A DNA stretch of 64,000 nt from Ehretia macrophylla (GCA_037974665.1 CM075770.1:1190501-1254500), one strand, 5' to 3'; positions 1 through 10,975 are shown, counted from the stretch's first letter. The notes: generated by a model not told the origin, from the letters alone. Made by a program: numbers and translations.

Positions 1-31
1 GCTATGCACCATCAATACTTAGGATGATTTC

Positions 32-565
32 AAGGCTGAAATCAAGAGGCAGCTTTATCCTGAAAATGTTGAGTACGAGGCCCGTGGACGATTGAGGCGG
101 CTGACGCATAAGGGCGTGATACGTGACTATGTCAAGGCATTTCAGGATGTAATGCTTGAAATCCCTGATTTACTTGACAAGGATGCTGTATTTGCTTTTC
201 TTGATGGCCTGTAGCCGTGGGCAAGGCAGGAACTGCAACGTCGTGGTGTGCAGGACCTGGCCTCGGCCATTGCTGCAGCCGAAAGCCTAATCGAGTTTTC
301 CAGGAAAGGGGATAGTACTAAATCCAAGGGCCAAGGATAGAACAAGGGCAAAGGTGGAGGAGGAAATCGGGACAAAGGCTTAACCTCGTCCTCAACAAAT
401 GCAAACAAGTATGGCTCATCTAAACCCCCATAAAACAAAGGCAAGGGCAAACAACAGACTGACAGTGGCAAATGGGGGAACCAACAGTTTAAGCCAAAAA
501 CATACGAGTGCTACCTATGTGGCAGCAAGGACAACCGCATTGCCGAATGTCTCGAAAGAGGCAAG
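32..565 (+). pseudogene. Chromovirus gag remnant (C-terminal part)
   Basis: The frame starting at 32 reads through a typical retrotransposon gag region, including a stretch beginning RQLYPENVEYEARGRLRRLT, then a Lys/Gly/Ser-rich linker and a zinc knuckle near 510-550. The knuckle keeps its three cysteines (C-X2-C ... C), but the expected His is Asn. Stops at 212, 338 and 431 break the frame. In an intact element this nucleocapsid part would package the RNA in virus-like particles. The N-terminal part is outside the window. Confidence 0.85.
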
Positions 566-1186
566 ATGGCTTGGTTGATCCAGGAACATGAAGCCGAACA
601 GTCCCAAGAACAGGAAAGACAGATGGGTTCGTTGCAGATTCTAAATGTTGTAAAGGCTGAAGTGGAGAAACAGACAGAACAACGGAAGGGGTCATTGTTT
701 GTCTCCATCAATATCAGGGGCAGACCACTGAAGGCATTAATGGATACAAGGGCCACCAACAATTTCATGAGGGCCGATGTTGCAACCAAGCTGGACCTTC
801 GGGTGACCAAGACACAAGGCCTAATTAAGGTAGCTAACTCCAAGGCTATGCCTATCATTGGTGTTGCTCGTGGTGTGAGGACCAGGATTGGTGAATGGCA
901 AGGCTATGTCAACTACACCATGGTGCCATTGAATGACCATGACGTGGTGCTCGGGTTAGAGTGGCTCGATTAGGTACGTGCTTTCTTGGTTCCATTTGGT
1001 AACTCACTTGTGTTAACAAGCAGTTACAGGCCATGCACGGTGCCGATGGTGTGGGAAACCAAAGCCGGAGCCAAGATCGTGTCGGCTATGCAGTTGGTGA
1101 AAGGGCTTAAACGGTAGAAGGAAACGTACTTGGTGGCTGACCGTGAGGATGAACCAGACGAGGGACCAAACCCTATTCCTTAATCT
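566..1186 (+). pseudogene. Chromovirus aspartic protease remnant
   Basis: This continues in the gag frame. The retropepsin-like domain runs to the motif VVLGLEWLD, and a stop follows directly at 971. The catalytic motif, normally Asp-Thr-Gly-Ala, reads Asp-Thr-Arg-Ala (around 740-750). That single change should abolish polyprotein cleavage even without the stops. The linker to reverse transcriptase holds further stops at 1115 and 1181. Confidence 0.85.
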
Positions 1187-2290
1187 TTGCAGACAATGCT
1201 CAATGAGTATTCAGATATCATACATAAGGAGTTGCCTAAACAATTGCCCCCGAAACATGAAGTGGATCATAGGATTGAGCTGGTGGAAGGTGCACAACCT
1301 CCAGCCCAACCACCGTACAGAATGGCCCAGAATGAGCTAGCCAAGCTGAAATGGCAGTTGCAAGAACTTCTTGATGCAGGCATGGTCAGGCCATCCAATA
1401 GCCCGTTTGGTGCCTCGGTGCTATTCCAAAAAAAGGTCGATGGTTCCCTGAGGATGTACGTGGATTATCGAGCACTGAACAAGATCACCATCAAGAACAA
1501 GTACCCAATCCCACTCATCATGGAGCTGTTTGATCAGTTGGGTGCAGCCCGGTACTTTTCCAAAATTGACTTGCGGTCAGGATATTGGCAAGTCAGGATT
1601 GCTAAGGGGGATGAAGCAAAAACAGCCTGCGTGACCAGGTATGGTGCTTACGAATTTTTGGTCATGCCATTTGGTTTAACTAACGCTCCTGCCATATTTT
1701 CTACTTTGATGAACAAAGTGTTCCAGCCATTCCTGGACAAGTTCGTGGTCGTCTACCTAGACGACATTGTCGTTTGCAGCTCGAGTTTGGAGGACCATGT
1801 GGTGCTTTTAAGGCAGGTTGTCCAAGAGTTGAGGGAGCACGAGCTGTATATTAAACTGGAAAAGTGTAGCTTTGCCAAGGAAGATGTGCATTTCCTTGGG
1901 CATATCATTGGCAGAGGCAAAATTTGGATGGATCCAGCCAAGGTGCAGGCTATTCTTGACTGGGATCTGCCCAACGGTGTCCCACAGTTGCGGTCATTTC
2001 TCGGCTTAGTGAACTATTATCGGAGATTTATCAAGGGCTATTCAGCTATCGCTGCTCCATTGACGGATATGCTCAAGAAAAACAGGATGTGGTCGTGGGA
2101 CAAGATGTGCCAACGTGCCTTCAAAGCCCTCAAAGTAGCAGTCACAGCCGAGCCGGTATTGGCATTACCAGATTTCGATAAGCCATTTGAGGTACATACT
2201 GATGCCTCTGATTTTGTAATTGGTGGTGTGTTGATGCAGGATAAACACCCAATTGCCTTTGAGAGCCGCAAGCTAAACGACACGGAATGA
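1187..2290 (+). pseudogene. Chromovirus reverse transcriptase and start of RNase H
   Basis: This is the longest open block of the element (367 codons). It shows the gypsy RT series in order: a conserved VDYRALN block, the [13 protein letters not shown] block, [13 protein letters not shown], and the catalytic YLDDIVV (near 1755-1775). The RNase H start (HTDAS, near 2197) follows. A TGA at 2288 ends the frame inside RNase H, where an Arg-type CGA codon would be a plausible ancestor. The RT motifs look intact; the enzyme is dead because of the surrounding breaks. Confidence 0.93.
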
Positions 2291-2581
2291 CAGTACTCGG
2301 TGCATGAGAAGGAGATGACTGTCGTCATGCATTACCTACGGACTTGGCAGCATTACTTGCTTGGGACGAAGTTTGCGGTGTGGATTGATAATGTTGCTGC
2401 AAGCTATTTCCAAACCCAAAAGAAGCTAACTCCTAAGCAAGCCCGGTGGCAAGGATTTTTGGCAGAGTTTGATTTCGTGATGGAGTACAAGCCAGGCTGT
2501 GACAACCGAGTTGCCGATGTACTAAGCCAAAAGGCAGAGCTTGTCGCCATTAGCCGTCCCACCAGTCCCAAAGTGCCATGA
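2291..2581 (+). pseudogene. Chromovirus RNase H, distal part
   Basis: The RT frame continues after the 2288 stop and includes YSVHEKEM and the tether region ending near NRVADVLSQK, typical of gypsy RNase H followed by the integrase linker. A frameshift close to 2570 ends this reading; downstream homology resumes in a different frame. Confidence 0.88.
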
Positions 2582-4043
2582 CAAGATACGGGAGGGGCTG
2601 AAGCATGATCCTATTGCTCAAGGATTGATCAACTATACCAAGGAGGGCAAGACCTGACAGTTTTGGGAAAGGGACGGACTGTTGTTGATGAAGGGAGACC
2701 GACTGTACGTGCCAAAGTGGGGAAACTTGAGGCGTGAAATTCTGAAGGAGTGCTATGACTCATTGTGGACAGGTCACCCTGGCATGCATCGCACCATGGC
2801 CTTGGTCGATGATGCTTATTATTGGCCACGGAAGTGAGATGATGTGGAGACTTATGTGCAGACATGTCTTGTACGCCAGCAAGACAAGATCGAGCAGAAA
2901 CATTCGGCTAGACTCCTACAATCGTTACCCATGCCGGAGTACCCAATTGAAAGTGTCACAATGGACTTCATCACTTGCCCGCCGAAGTTAGAGGGGTGTG
3001 GAATAATTCTGCTTGTGGTGGACAGGTTTTCGAAGTATGCTATCTTCATCCCAGTTGTGCTGGATGTTTTTAACCAAGAGATAGCCAGACTTTTCATGAG
3101 GTACGTGGTGACATGGTGGGGAGTGCCGAAGATGATAGTCAGTGATCGTGACCCTCGTTTTACTGGCAAGTTATGGTTTGAGCTGTTCAAGTTGTTTGGT
3201 TCTGACCTGGCCTTCAAAACAAGCTTTCATCCGCAAACTGATGGGCAGACAGAATGGGTGAACGCACTATTGGAGTTGTACCTGAGGTATTATGTGAGTG
3301 CCAATCAGCGGGACTGGGTTCGGTTGCTTGATGTGGCCCAGTTTTCCTATAACCTCCAAAGGTCGGAATCAACAGGACGGAGCCCATTCGAACTAGCCAC
3401 TGGCCGGCAATTGTTAACCCCACACACGGTTGACTTTGGCTATATAAGGAATGCCCCAGCTGCCTACAAGTTTACCAAAGAGATGCAGGAGGAACGGGAC
3501 ATGGCCCGTGCCGCTCTTGAGAAAGCAGCCAAGAAAATGAAGAAGTGGGTCGACAAAAAGAGACAATTCGTGGAGTATAACAAAGGTGACATGGTGATGG
3601 TGAAGTTGATTCCTACACAATTCAAGTCCTTTCGTTCAGTGCATAAAGGATTGGTGCGGAGATATGAAGGATCGTGCAAGGTGGTAAAATGGGTCGGCAA
3701 AGTTTCCTATCAACTCGAGCTACCACCCAAGTTGAAGATTCATCCGGTGTTCCATGTGAGGTTTTTGGAGCCATATCATGCAGATGCGGAGGACCCGAGC
3801 CGAGGTGAATCAAGTCATGCCCCAACAGCCGTTGTCACTTCATATGACCGGCAGGTGGAGAAAATCTTGGCTGACCGATGGAAGGGCAAACGTGGTGTGG
3901 ATAACTGGACCGAGTACTTGGTGAAGTTGAAAGGCTAGCCTGAGAGTGAAAATAGCTAGGAGCACGAGGATTTGATGTGGCAGTTCAAAAAGGAGATCGA
4001 TGAGTTCCAGCATGCCAAGGCGTCGGGGACGACGCTGACTTAG
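2582..4043 (+). pseudogene. Chromovirus integrase with C-terminal chromodomain
   Basis: The shifted frame encodes the zinc-binding HHCC region (GHPGMHRTM; the last pair reads CLVR where Cys-X2-Cys is expected), then the DDE core with VTMDFIT, VSDRDPRFTG and the Glu of DGQTE. The C-terminal domain (KIHPVFHVRFLEPYH) and a chromodomain follow (VEKILADR, EYLVKLKG and the EHEDLMWQF helix, 3850-4020). Stops at 2655, 2835, 3936 and 3957 interrupt it; the two in the chromodomain replace residues that are normally Trp. The natural end is TAG at 4041-4043. Chromodomains direct integration towards modified chromatin in this family. Confidence 0.92.
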
Positions 4044-4054
4044 GAGGGGGAGGG

Positions 4055-4806
4055 TGAGACGGAACACACGTTTCGGCCCAATGAGACTGACGGCCTAGTT
4101 GAAACATGCACGAAACGAGGCCAACAGTGCTTATGCAAAAATCTATCTAAGGCAATTTCAGACCCTTCCTAATGTTTCTAGAGCATTCTAGGGTGGTGGA
4201 GATAGTTTAGGAAGTAACTGGGCCGAACTTGGTGGAGAAATCTAGATATGGTGCAGGAACATTCCAGAAATTGGCTAAGGAGGGAAACTCTACCCAAGCT
4301 GCCTGAAACTGTCTAGAATTTTCTAGCTACTTGCTTAGTGCTCAGATCTGGAATTTTCTAGCTAATTATCTATGTAAATATCATTGTAATAATGACAAAT
4401 GGCAAGATCACAATGATGCCAAGTGTATAGATCATAGGCCTTTGATCATTCTTTGTGTAAACTATAAATAGAGCATTGTATAGCCATTTTGAGCAATGAA
4501 AAATAGATTGATACTCTGCTATTTTTGTGCATCCTTCAAGCTCTCTATACTTGGCCAAATTTCAGTTTCCTACAAGCAATAGTCCCTTGTTTTAGCTTGC
4601 CTTTGGGTTAAACTTCACTCAAACCGCCCACTGCAAGCTTGTGTGCTGAAAAACGATAAAGTGTTGAGGCTGCCAACCTCTAACACCTTAGTTTTGCGCT
4701 GCTCACTCTGATCTCAACCACTCACAGGCACACTTAGCTAGCCTTCAGTGTTGGCTAAGGCTGCATGGCGACAGGATTTTTAGACTCAATCTCTAATCCC
4801 GTGACA
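4055..4806 (+). repeat. 3' LTR of the chromovirus
   Basis: It begins with TG directly after a purine-rich tract (4042-4054) that fits the plus-strand primer, twelve bases after the pol stop. It contains a good TATA box at 4462-4469. The end is placed at the CA of a GTGACA at 4801-4806, by the TG..CA rule only, because the other LTR is outside the window. The right boundary is therefore approximate. Confidence 0.6.
4462..4469 (+). promoter_or_regulatory. TATA box in chromovirus LTR
   Basis: CTATAAAT inside the LTR, about 400 bases from its left end, is the likely U3 promoter. Transcription would start around 4495. Confidence 0.5.
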
Positions 4807-5564
4807 CAAAGCTTCAAATTGCAATGCATTGTCAACATAAACCTTCTTTGATACACCATACAGTGGTGGACTTTATGGAAAACTTTGTTGGCCTCTATTT
4901 TGTGGAAACATTGGATACAACATTTGATAAACAGTGTTATGGGCTACCTAGTTAGAGCCTGTCGCTTGGCGATGTTGGCTATGGAGCGGATATCATATAT
5001 TCCTCCACAATTTTATATCCTAATATGGCATTGTTTGATTGTAAATTTTACAATAAATTTCTGACAAAAAAAGATATAGCTATTTTATTTTCTCTTTCTA
5101 TTCTTTTTTTGTTTGTTTGTTTTTCTAGTTTCCTTTGTTATAGTTATTTGTCTACCTTTAATTTTTTTCAGTTGTTAAATATAGTTACTATAGTAAACAG
5201 ATTTATAGTAACATATGTTGGACTACTTGAGCCTAGCAAAAATATATATATATATATATATATATGTTGGACTACTTGTGATATCTTTTAATCTCATATA
5301 TCCAATTCAATTAGTATTTGTTGGATCCATGTCTAGATGTAGCATTGATTTTGCACTTTTTCTACTTGATGGAAATACCAATATATTGTTTTGTTGTGCT
5401 AAAAGTATAGCAAAAGGTTGAAGTGTCTTTAGCTCAGTGCAATAATGGAAAAATTAGTGATTTAGTTTTGGTTACAATATAATTGTTGTTGTCTATTTTC
5501 AATGAGACTATGAGAGATTATTCAATCTTAAGGAATTGTGTTAGAATTTTGTTTGAACATTGAA
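4807..5564. other. Intergenic, AT-rich; (TA)n microsatellite
   Basis: No gene is seen. A (TA)n run at about 5243-5266 is flanked by two direct copies of ATGTTGGACTACTTG (about 5215 and 5263), so the microsatellite sits between or within a small duplication. Confidence 0.6.
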
Positions 5565-5655
5565 ATAAAAAAAGAGTAAAATGCACCATACCCCCTTGTG
5601 TTTTGTAAAACTTACATAATAAATCTTGTATTATCAAAAGTAGCGTATAATCCCA

Positions 5656-5729
5656 TGTGTTATACATAATGTTGCACACTCTCCCCAATACCTGTGTTAT
5701 ACATAATGTTGCACACTCTCCCCAATCCA
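5656..5729. repeat. 37-bp tandem duplication in MULE left arm
   Basis: Two near-identical copies, 5656-5692 and 5693-5729, each start TGTGTTATACATAATG. The right arm has only one equivalent, so the duplication arose after the inverted repeat formed. Confidence 0.85.
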
Positions 5730-6757
5730 AACATCCGTTAAATTTTATTGGTTAAAAGGAATAAAAGACAAAATTAACCCATTAAATAAAAATACAAAAT
5801 TATTTTGTTTTAGCTTTTCAAATTTCCTTTACTATTATGAATCACATTAATGATATTTTGATCAAAATAATTTCATAATAAATGTTATTTCTTTTCATTC
5901 TACTTGAAATTACGAATCTAATGCTTAAAGTTTCATGCGATTTGAACAAAAACTGAAATTCATGGCCTAAAATTCTGCAGGTTTAAGGTAGAAGAAAACT
6001 CTAAATGACGTCGTTTGGATTTAAAATTCCACCAATGAAATAATGTCACGTTGCAAGCTAGAGTTGTAGCAGAGGTTAGAGTTTTGAACAAATTTTGTTG
6101 TTAAGGAGGATCAAACTCAATTCCTTCAACAAACTCACAAGGTATTTAACCACTATGCCAAATGTATTCCCTATTATAGCTGGCCATAAAATTTTATATA
6201 TCTTCTTTTTCATTACAGCAGCCCACCAATCACTCCATCTCCGCCATTCCTCTTATTATCTTCATCAACTCCTTCTGCCATTACAACCACCTTCACCAGC
6301 TAGCAACGAATTTATTAGCACAAAAATGTATCAAACAAATACACAACAATACCCATTTAAAGTTATGAAACTTTGAAAAAAAAAAGTATGATTTAATTTA
6401 AAAGCCAATTTCAAGGTTTAATTCCTATATGAAAATTATAGGCTATGAGGATTTTCAAAATATTATTAAGGTTGGGTATCTAAAATAAATTATGGTAATG
6501 GTGGGATGTGCTAGAGGTGAGGAATGAGAAGGGTGAAAACAAAAAAAAAAAGGAAAAAAAAAGAGAGAAACTTTAGAAAGAATATAAGGGTGTTTTAGTC
6601 TATGAATATGAGTTTTAATGCTTTGTGCAATTCTTAGTTACATTGAAAGTATGTGTCTGTCACTCTCCGTTAAGTTTAACGAAAAATTGGATGGAAGGGC
6701 TAAAGTGCAACATTATAGATAATACAATGAGTTCTACATCACTTTTGAAAACACAAG

Positions 6758-7230
6758 TGATGAGGGGTTCCCGAGCTGATCCGAGTGAGCCGACCATTCC
6801 GAGCTGAGACGGGCTAATCCGTGCTGCGTTAACAGCGCGTTCAGCTCGACACCCAACCTAGATGACTGACCCGACCCCGTTAACCCCGACCTTAGTTCCA
6901 ACTGTTCCGATGGGACATAAAGCACTGATGGGACATAAAGGTGCATCGCATTAAATGCTGTCAGACCCGAACTTAGTATAAATAGAGCTCCACCCTTTTC
7001 ATTTAAGGGGGGATCGCGCTATTAAATGCTCTCAGCTACTTTGCCAGTTCGGACATACTAATCATTCGCACACTTGAGGGGAAAATTCGGGTCTTCACCC
7101 CGCCTTTTCCTTCCTTTCCTTATGCAGGTCCGATAGCCGATCAGGAAAGTACAGCTCGAAGGCCGACCTGAGAAGTCCAGCTCGGCGAAAGCAGCTCCCA
7201 AATTCAACTGTGAGATTTTCAACCTCAACA
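6758..7230 (+). repeat. 5' LTR of Tat-like element
   Basis: Starts TGATGAGGGGTTCCCGAG and ends in CA at 7230. It aligns over its full length with 12543-13013. A TATA box lies at 6977-6984. Confidence 0.92.
6977..6984 (+). promoter_or_regulatory. TATA box in 5' LTR
   Basis: TATAAATA, conserved in both LTRs (also 12762-12769); it is the likely promoter for the gag transcript. Confidence 0.65.
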
Positions 7231-7250
7231 GTTTGACGCCGTCTGTGGGA
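7231..7250 (+). other. Primer-binding-type site
   Basis: The sequence directly after the 5' LTR, GTTTGACGCCGTCTGTGGGA, resembles the TTTGGCGCCG-type site commonly seen after 5' LTRs of Tat/Athila-type elements. I did not match it to a specific tRNA. Confidence 0.55.
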
Positions 7251-7299
7251 AACGACGAGTTCTTTTATAACTCTCTTCGCCACTCATTGAGAAACCATC

Positions 7300-8709
7300 A
7301 TGGTACAAACTAGAAGTCACAACATACCGGTAGAGGATTTGCCCAACCTGGAAGGGGACCTCGAAACCGCGCAGGCGCCCAACCAAAACCTAACCCAAGC
7401 CGACGTTGGAACGAGCCAACGTATACACTTAGCCACTCAAACCAACCCCGCAGCGGAAGGAGACCCCAACTCTAGCCTGTCACTGGAGATAAGGATGATG
7501 TTGAGGATATTCGAAGAACTTAAGGAGCAGGTAGCCCGGCTAGCTGAGGGCCCCCTGGCTCCGCAAGAGGCTGTACCGCGGCCATCGCGCCCCCAATTCC
7601 ATATCCCGGAGTCTAGGCAAAAACGGACGCAGGAAGAGGAAGGCTTCTTAGAGCCGATACCCAGGTCCGACGCAGCGAGAGGTAAAAGGGCGGCTCAAGC
7701 CGACCCCGAGCAGGCAAAGACCGCGGCTGCCATAGCCAAGGTCATCAACCAACTTGGCGTAAGCCCACTCTCTTCCGAGGTACTGGCCACGCCTTTGCCC
7801 ACCAGCAACCGAATGCCCAACCTCGCTGTCTACAGCGGAGATGGAGACCCAGCCAGCCACCTGCTCAATTTTGATCACCACATGACTCTGCATGACATGC
7901 CAGATCTCATGAAGGCGAAGACATTTCCGACCACTCTGGTTGGCAATACCTTGGATTGGTTCCAAAAACTTCATCCTGGTTCAATTGCAAGTTTTCACCA
8001 GCTGGCTGAGGCTTTCCTATCCCGCTTCGCGGGAAGTTGCCGCGCCACCCGCCATACTTCTACATTGCTATTGGTGAAGCAGCATAGAGGGAAAACTTTG
8101 AGGGCTTACACGGCTAGATTCAATGAAGAGTCCCTCCGAATTCCCAACCTGGAGGACTCCATGGCTCTGATGGCTTACCAGAGCGGGCTCAGGTCGGGGC
8201 CCCTCACATCTTCCTTGGCAATTGACCCTGTGGATACTGTGTCCGAGCTGATGGTACGAGCAGAAGGGTACATACACTCGGAGGAAATCCATCAGGCAAA
8301 AAGGGACGATGACAAGGAGAAGGAGGCTGGGAAGAAAGGAGAGGCCTCCCGAGCCCAACCTGGGGCCAAAGCCCAGAACGACCAAGGCAAGCAGCCTCAG
8401 CAGCTGAGGCCGAACCCCCGGTTCACTATGTTCACTCCCCTTAACACCTCAAGAGAGCAGATCCTAATGGAGATCCAGCACCAGAACCACTTGCCTCCCG
8501 CTCCGAGAATGAAAGGCCGACCCGATAAGCGCAATAGGACCAAATATTGCCCCTACCACATGGACTACGGCCATACCACCGAGGAATGTAAAGACTTGAA
8601 ACAGAAAATCGAGGCACTAATAGCCCGAGGCCACCTACGGAGGTATATAGATCCGCAGCCAACCCGGAATCCAGACCAAATGGATAGGGAGAGGAGTCCT
8701 TCGAACTGA
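7300..8709 (+). CDS. gag: Gag polyprotein of Tat-like element
   Basis: An uninterrupted 469-residue frame. The start is a well-placed ATG about 70 bases past the 5' LTR. An acidic, low-complexity N-terminus is followed by a retrotransposon gag domain at about residues 165-330 (from NLAVYSGDGDPASHLLNF through the WFQKL and FLSRF blocks). A Lys/Gln-rich linker and a Cys/His motif follow (KYCPYHMDYGHTTEEC, near residue 410) as in Tat-lineage gags. The protein would assemble virus-like particles and bind RNA. It is intact while pol is almost gone, as in gag-only elements. The last codons run into the deletion junction, so the natural C-terminus is probably lost. Confidence 0.92.
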   Translation: MVQTRSHNIPVEDLPNLEGDLETAQAPNQNLTQADVGTSQRIHLATQTNPAAEGDPNSSLSLEIRMMLRIFEELKEQVARLAEGPLAPQEAVPRPSRPQFHIPESRQKRTQEEEGFLEPIPRSDAARGKRAAQADPEQAKTAAAIAKVINQLGVSPLSSEVLATPLPTSNRMPNLAVYSGDGDPASHLLNFDHHMTLHDMPDLMKAKTFPTTLVGNTLDWFQKLHPGSIASFHQLAEAFLSRFAGSCRATRHTSTLLLVKQHRGKTLRAYTARFNEESLRIPNLEDSMALMAYQSGLRSGPLTSSLAIDPVDTVSELMVRAEGYIHSEEIHQAKRDDDKEKEAGKKGEASRAQPGAKAQNDQGKQPQQLRPNPRFTMFTPLNTSREQILMEIQHQNHLPPAPRMKGRPDKRNRTKYCPYHMDYGHTTEECKDLKQKIEALIARGHLRRYIDPQPTRNPDQMDRERSPSN

Positions 8710-9087
8710 CCTTCAGCACTCAAGCAGTGCTGCCAGTAGAGATCGGGTCTCCGACCAGTAGAACCCTCTACCATGACCCAAAAACTAACGGAGCACGAAT
8801 CCGTGAAGAGCTCAACCTCGCTGAAGAGCTCCGAGCTAAAGCTCAAATCAGAATGCTGGCCAGCAAAGCTGCAATGAAAAAAGCCTAAGCCTATTAAGGT
8901 CGGCGACCTCGTACTCAGAAAGGCCATCTTTTTGCCGCGCTCCGTTAACAAGCTCTCTCCGACCTGGGAGGGACCCTACGAAGTCATGAAAGAAGTCCGA
9001 CCCGGGACCTTCTACCTTCGCGACAAAAATGGAAAACTGTTGAAAAATGCATGGCATTCAGAACATCTAAAACGGTATTTTGTCTAA
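8694..9087 (+). pseudogene. Integrase C-terminal fragment of Tat-like element
   Basis: Starting within the last gag codons but in another frame, the sequence reads ESFELTFSTQAVLPVEIG, then shifts frame near 8880-8890 (a TAA at 8886 ends the first frame) and continues with KVGDLVLRKA, KLSPTWEGPYEV and WHSEHLKRYFV before TAA at 9085-9087. This is the tail of a Tat-type integrase. It joins gag directly, so the deletion removed protease, RT, RNase H and the integrase catalytic core. The junction is near 8690-8697. Confidence 0.85.
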
Positions 9088-9190
9088 AAAGGGCCCCGAG
9101 CCGAAATATTTTGTAAATGGCCCCGAGCCGAAATATTTTGTAAACGGCCCCGAGCCGAAGTATTTTGTAAAGGCCCCGGGCCAAAACATT
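9088..9190. repeat. About 30-bp tandem repeat after pol remnant
   Basis: Three to four copies of a unit containing GGCCCCGAGCCGAAATATTT lie end to end just after the pol stop. The last copy is degenerate. No coding capacity is evident. Confidence 0.8.
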
Positions 9191-9787
9191 ACTTGTACAA
9201 ATTCAATGCAATGCAATTTTGTAAAATAGTACGAATGCCCGACCTGTGAATAGACACCGGCGCAATGCCCGACTTGGGCCCAAGTGCTACAATAAAAAAA
9301 TTACTCCAACTCGGATTAACGCAGTGGCCACGCGTAATCACGAAGTAAACCAGCTCGGACTAAGTTCCAGCTCGGGTATAATCAATGACTTGGTTAAAAT
9401 TTGCCAGTTCGGATTATGTTCCAACTCAGAGTATCCCGGCTTCAGGTCGGTATATTTGTCAACATTAGTTTGACCAATTTTGTAACGAACTGACGAGTTC
9501 GATTTGGTAACGATTATAAAGTTGCCCCAATTATTCCGGCTCGGATTAGGATGGTAAAACGTTTAACCACATCCAGCTCAGTTCATTAAACTTAAGTTTG
9601 AATGGTCCATTAAATTGGTCCGACCCCACTTACTTAAGTAAAAATTTGCGACAAGAAAAGTACGTGTACGAACTCAATTAAAACGCAAATGAAGGTAAAG
9701 CAAGCATTTCATTAAAGTTGAAAGATAATTACAAAAGCCCAGCTCGAGCGAGATTACAATAACCCTACTCGGGAAACACTGCAGAAT
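9191..9787. other. Spacer between pol remnant and antisense gene
   Basis: No convincing gene. The stretch is rich in scattered CAGCTCGG/GACCTG-like words shared with the rest of the element. It should contain the 3' end of the minus-strand transcript. Confidence 0.5.
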
Positions 9788-10405
9788 CTATTTTTGCGCA
9801 GCGGCGGAGGTGGTGGCCTCAGCTTCATCCCCAACCTGGTCCAGGCCCTTCTGGACAAACTCAGTAACCTCCTTGGCCTGGGATATCAGGTCGGACGGAA
9901 GCTCGGGGATCTCCCAGAATTCTGGCGGCGGAACCTCCAAGATCTCGATGTAGTCGTTCTTGGAGGCTGGGAAGAAGGTCTTCGCTCTCTCCCGAGCTGC
10001 GACTTGACCTCGGAAGTAGAATTCCATTTCCGCGTACTTCGCCATGGCCCCGCCTTCCGTGGCCAACCAATCCACCGCCGCGTCGCTGGACTTGAAGGCC
10101 TCCACTGCCTTCTCTCCCTGGACGCCGACCCGCTCCACCAGATCCTTTAACTTAGCCTCTGCCTCCCGTTTCTCTCGCTTAAAGCGGTCGACGTCCTTGG
10201 CCGCGGCTTCGCGTCGGTCCTTCTCCAGGTCCAGCTCCTTCCTCAGGCGGTCGACCTCCGCCGTATCAGCCTTCTGCCTCTGAGCGGCCTCCTCCCTCAC
10301 GGTTTCAAGCTCGGCTCGGGCATCCATATATCGTTGCTCGAGCTCGACGCAGTGAGTTTGGGCCTTGATAAGGAAGCTGGGGGCAGAGAGGATGTGGGAC
10401 TCGGC

Positions 10406-10477
10406 CTGTTCAGCAGAGAATAAAGCAATCAGCCGAGCTAAAAATACAACCTTAACAGAAGATGGTTAAGGACTTAC
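10406..10477 (-). other. 72-nt intron of antisense gene
   Basis: On the minus strand the donor is GTCACC/GTAAGTCC and the acceptor CTCTGCTGAACAG/GCCGAG. The downstream exon enters in the frame that contains the coiled coil, which supports the call. Confidence 0.65.
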
Positions 10478-10975
10478 GGTGACTATGGCCGTCCTCAAGT
10501 CAAGCGAGAGTTGCTCCGCGGGGACCGTCGCCAGCTTGGGGTCGCGATCCACCTTGGACGCCTCCATGAAGTTTTTGTCGGGAGGGCTCACCTCCGTGGC
10601 CTTGCCCTTCCCAGAGTGTTCGGGCCGAGGTCGCTTTCTGCTCTCGGGTCGGGAGGAAGAACGCTCCGGGATCGCTAGGCCCAAGCCCGATTTCTTTGGC
10701 AAAGGGGACCCCGAAGCCCCTTTTGAAGAGACCTCGGGACCGGCCTCTTGTCCTTGGCCGTTGGGGCGCTGCCTTTGTCCTTGGGCAGTACCGCCCAGTC
10801 CTGACCGAGCCAATGCGTCGCCACTGGCCTCACTCTTCCTCCACACCATATGCAAGCTTCCTCATGTCCGCCATATCTGCAAAAAGCAGAGCAAAGAGGT
10901 AAAAATGAGTCGAAGACCCACTTAAAAAGGCTAATAAACAGGACGGGGAGGTCGGACGCCAATCCTGCAAACTGA

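Larger units (their letters stand above)
1..4806 (+). mobile_element. Decayed Ty3/gypsy chromovirus, 5' end outside window
   Basis: The order gag, protease, reverse transcriptase, RNase H, integrase, chromodomain, polypurine tract and LTR is that of a plant Ty3/gypsy chromovirus. One reading frame runs from the left edge to about 2570; a frameshift there moves the rest of pol to another frame, which runs to a natural stop at 4041-4043. Eleven premature stops interrupt it (212, 338, 431, 971, 1115, 1181, 2288, 2655, 2835, 3936, 3957), so it cannot encode a working polyprotein. The 5' LTR and start of gag lie left of the window, so the target duplication cannot be checked. I did not assign a chromovirus clade. 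Confidence 0.93.

Noticed and set aside
9794..10283. Plus-strand open frames of 118 and 79 codons
   Set aside because: They are complements of the minus-strand coiled-coil exon, whose Glu/Lys/Ala content keeps other frames open.
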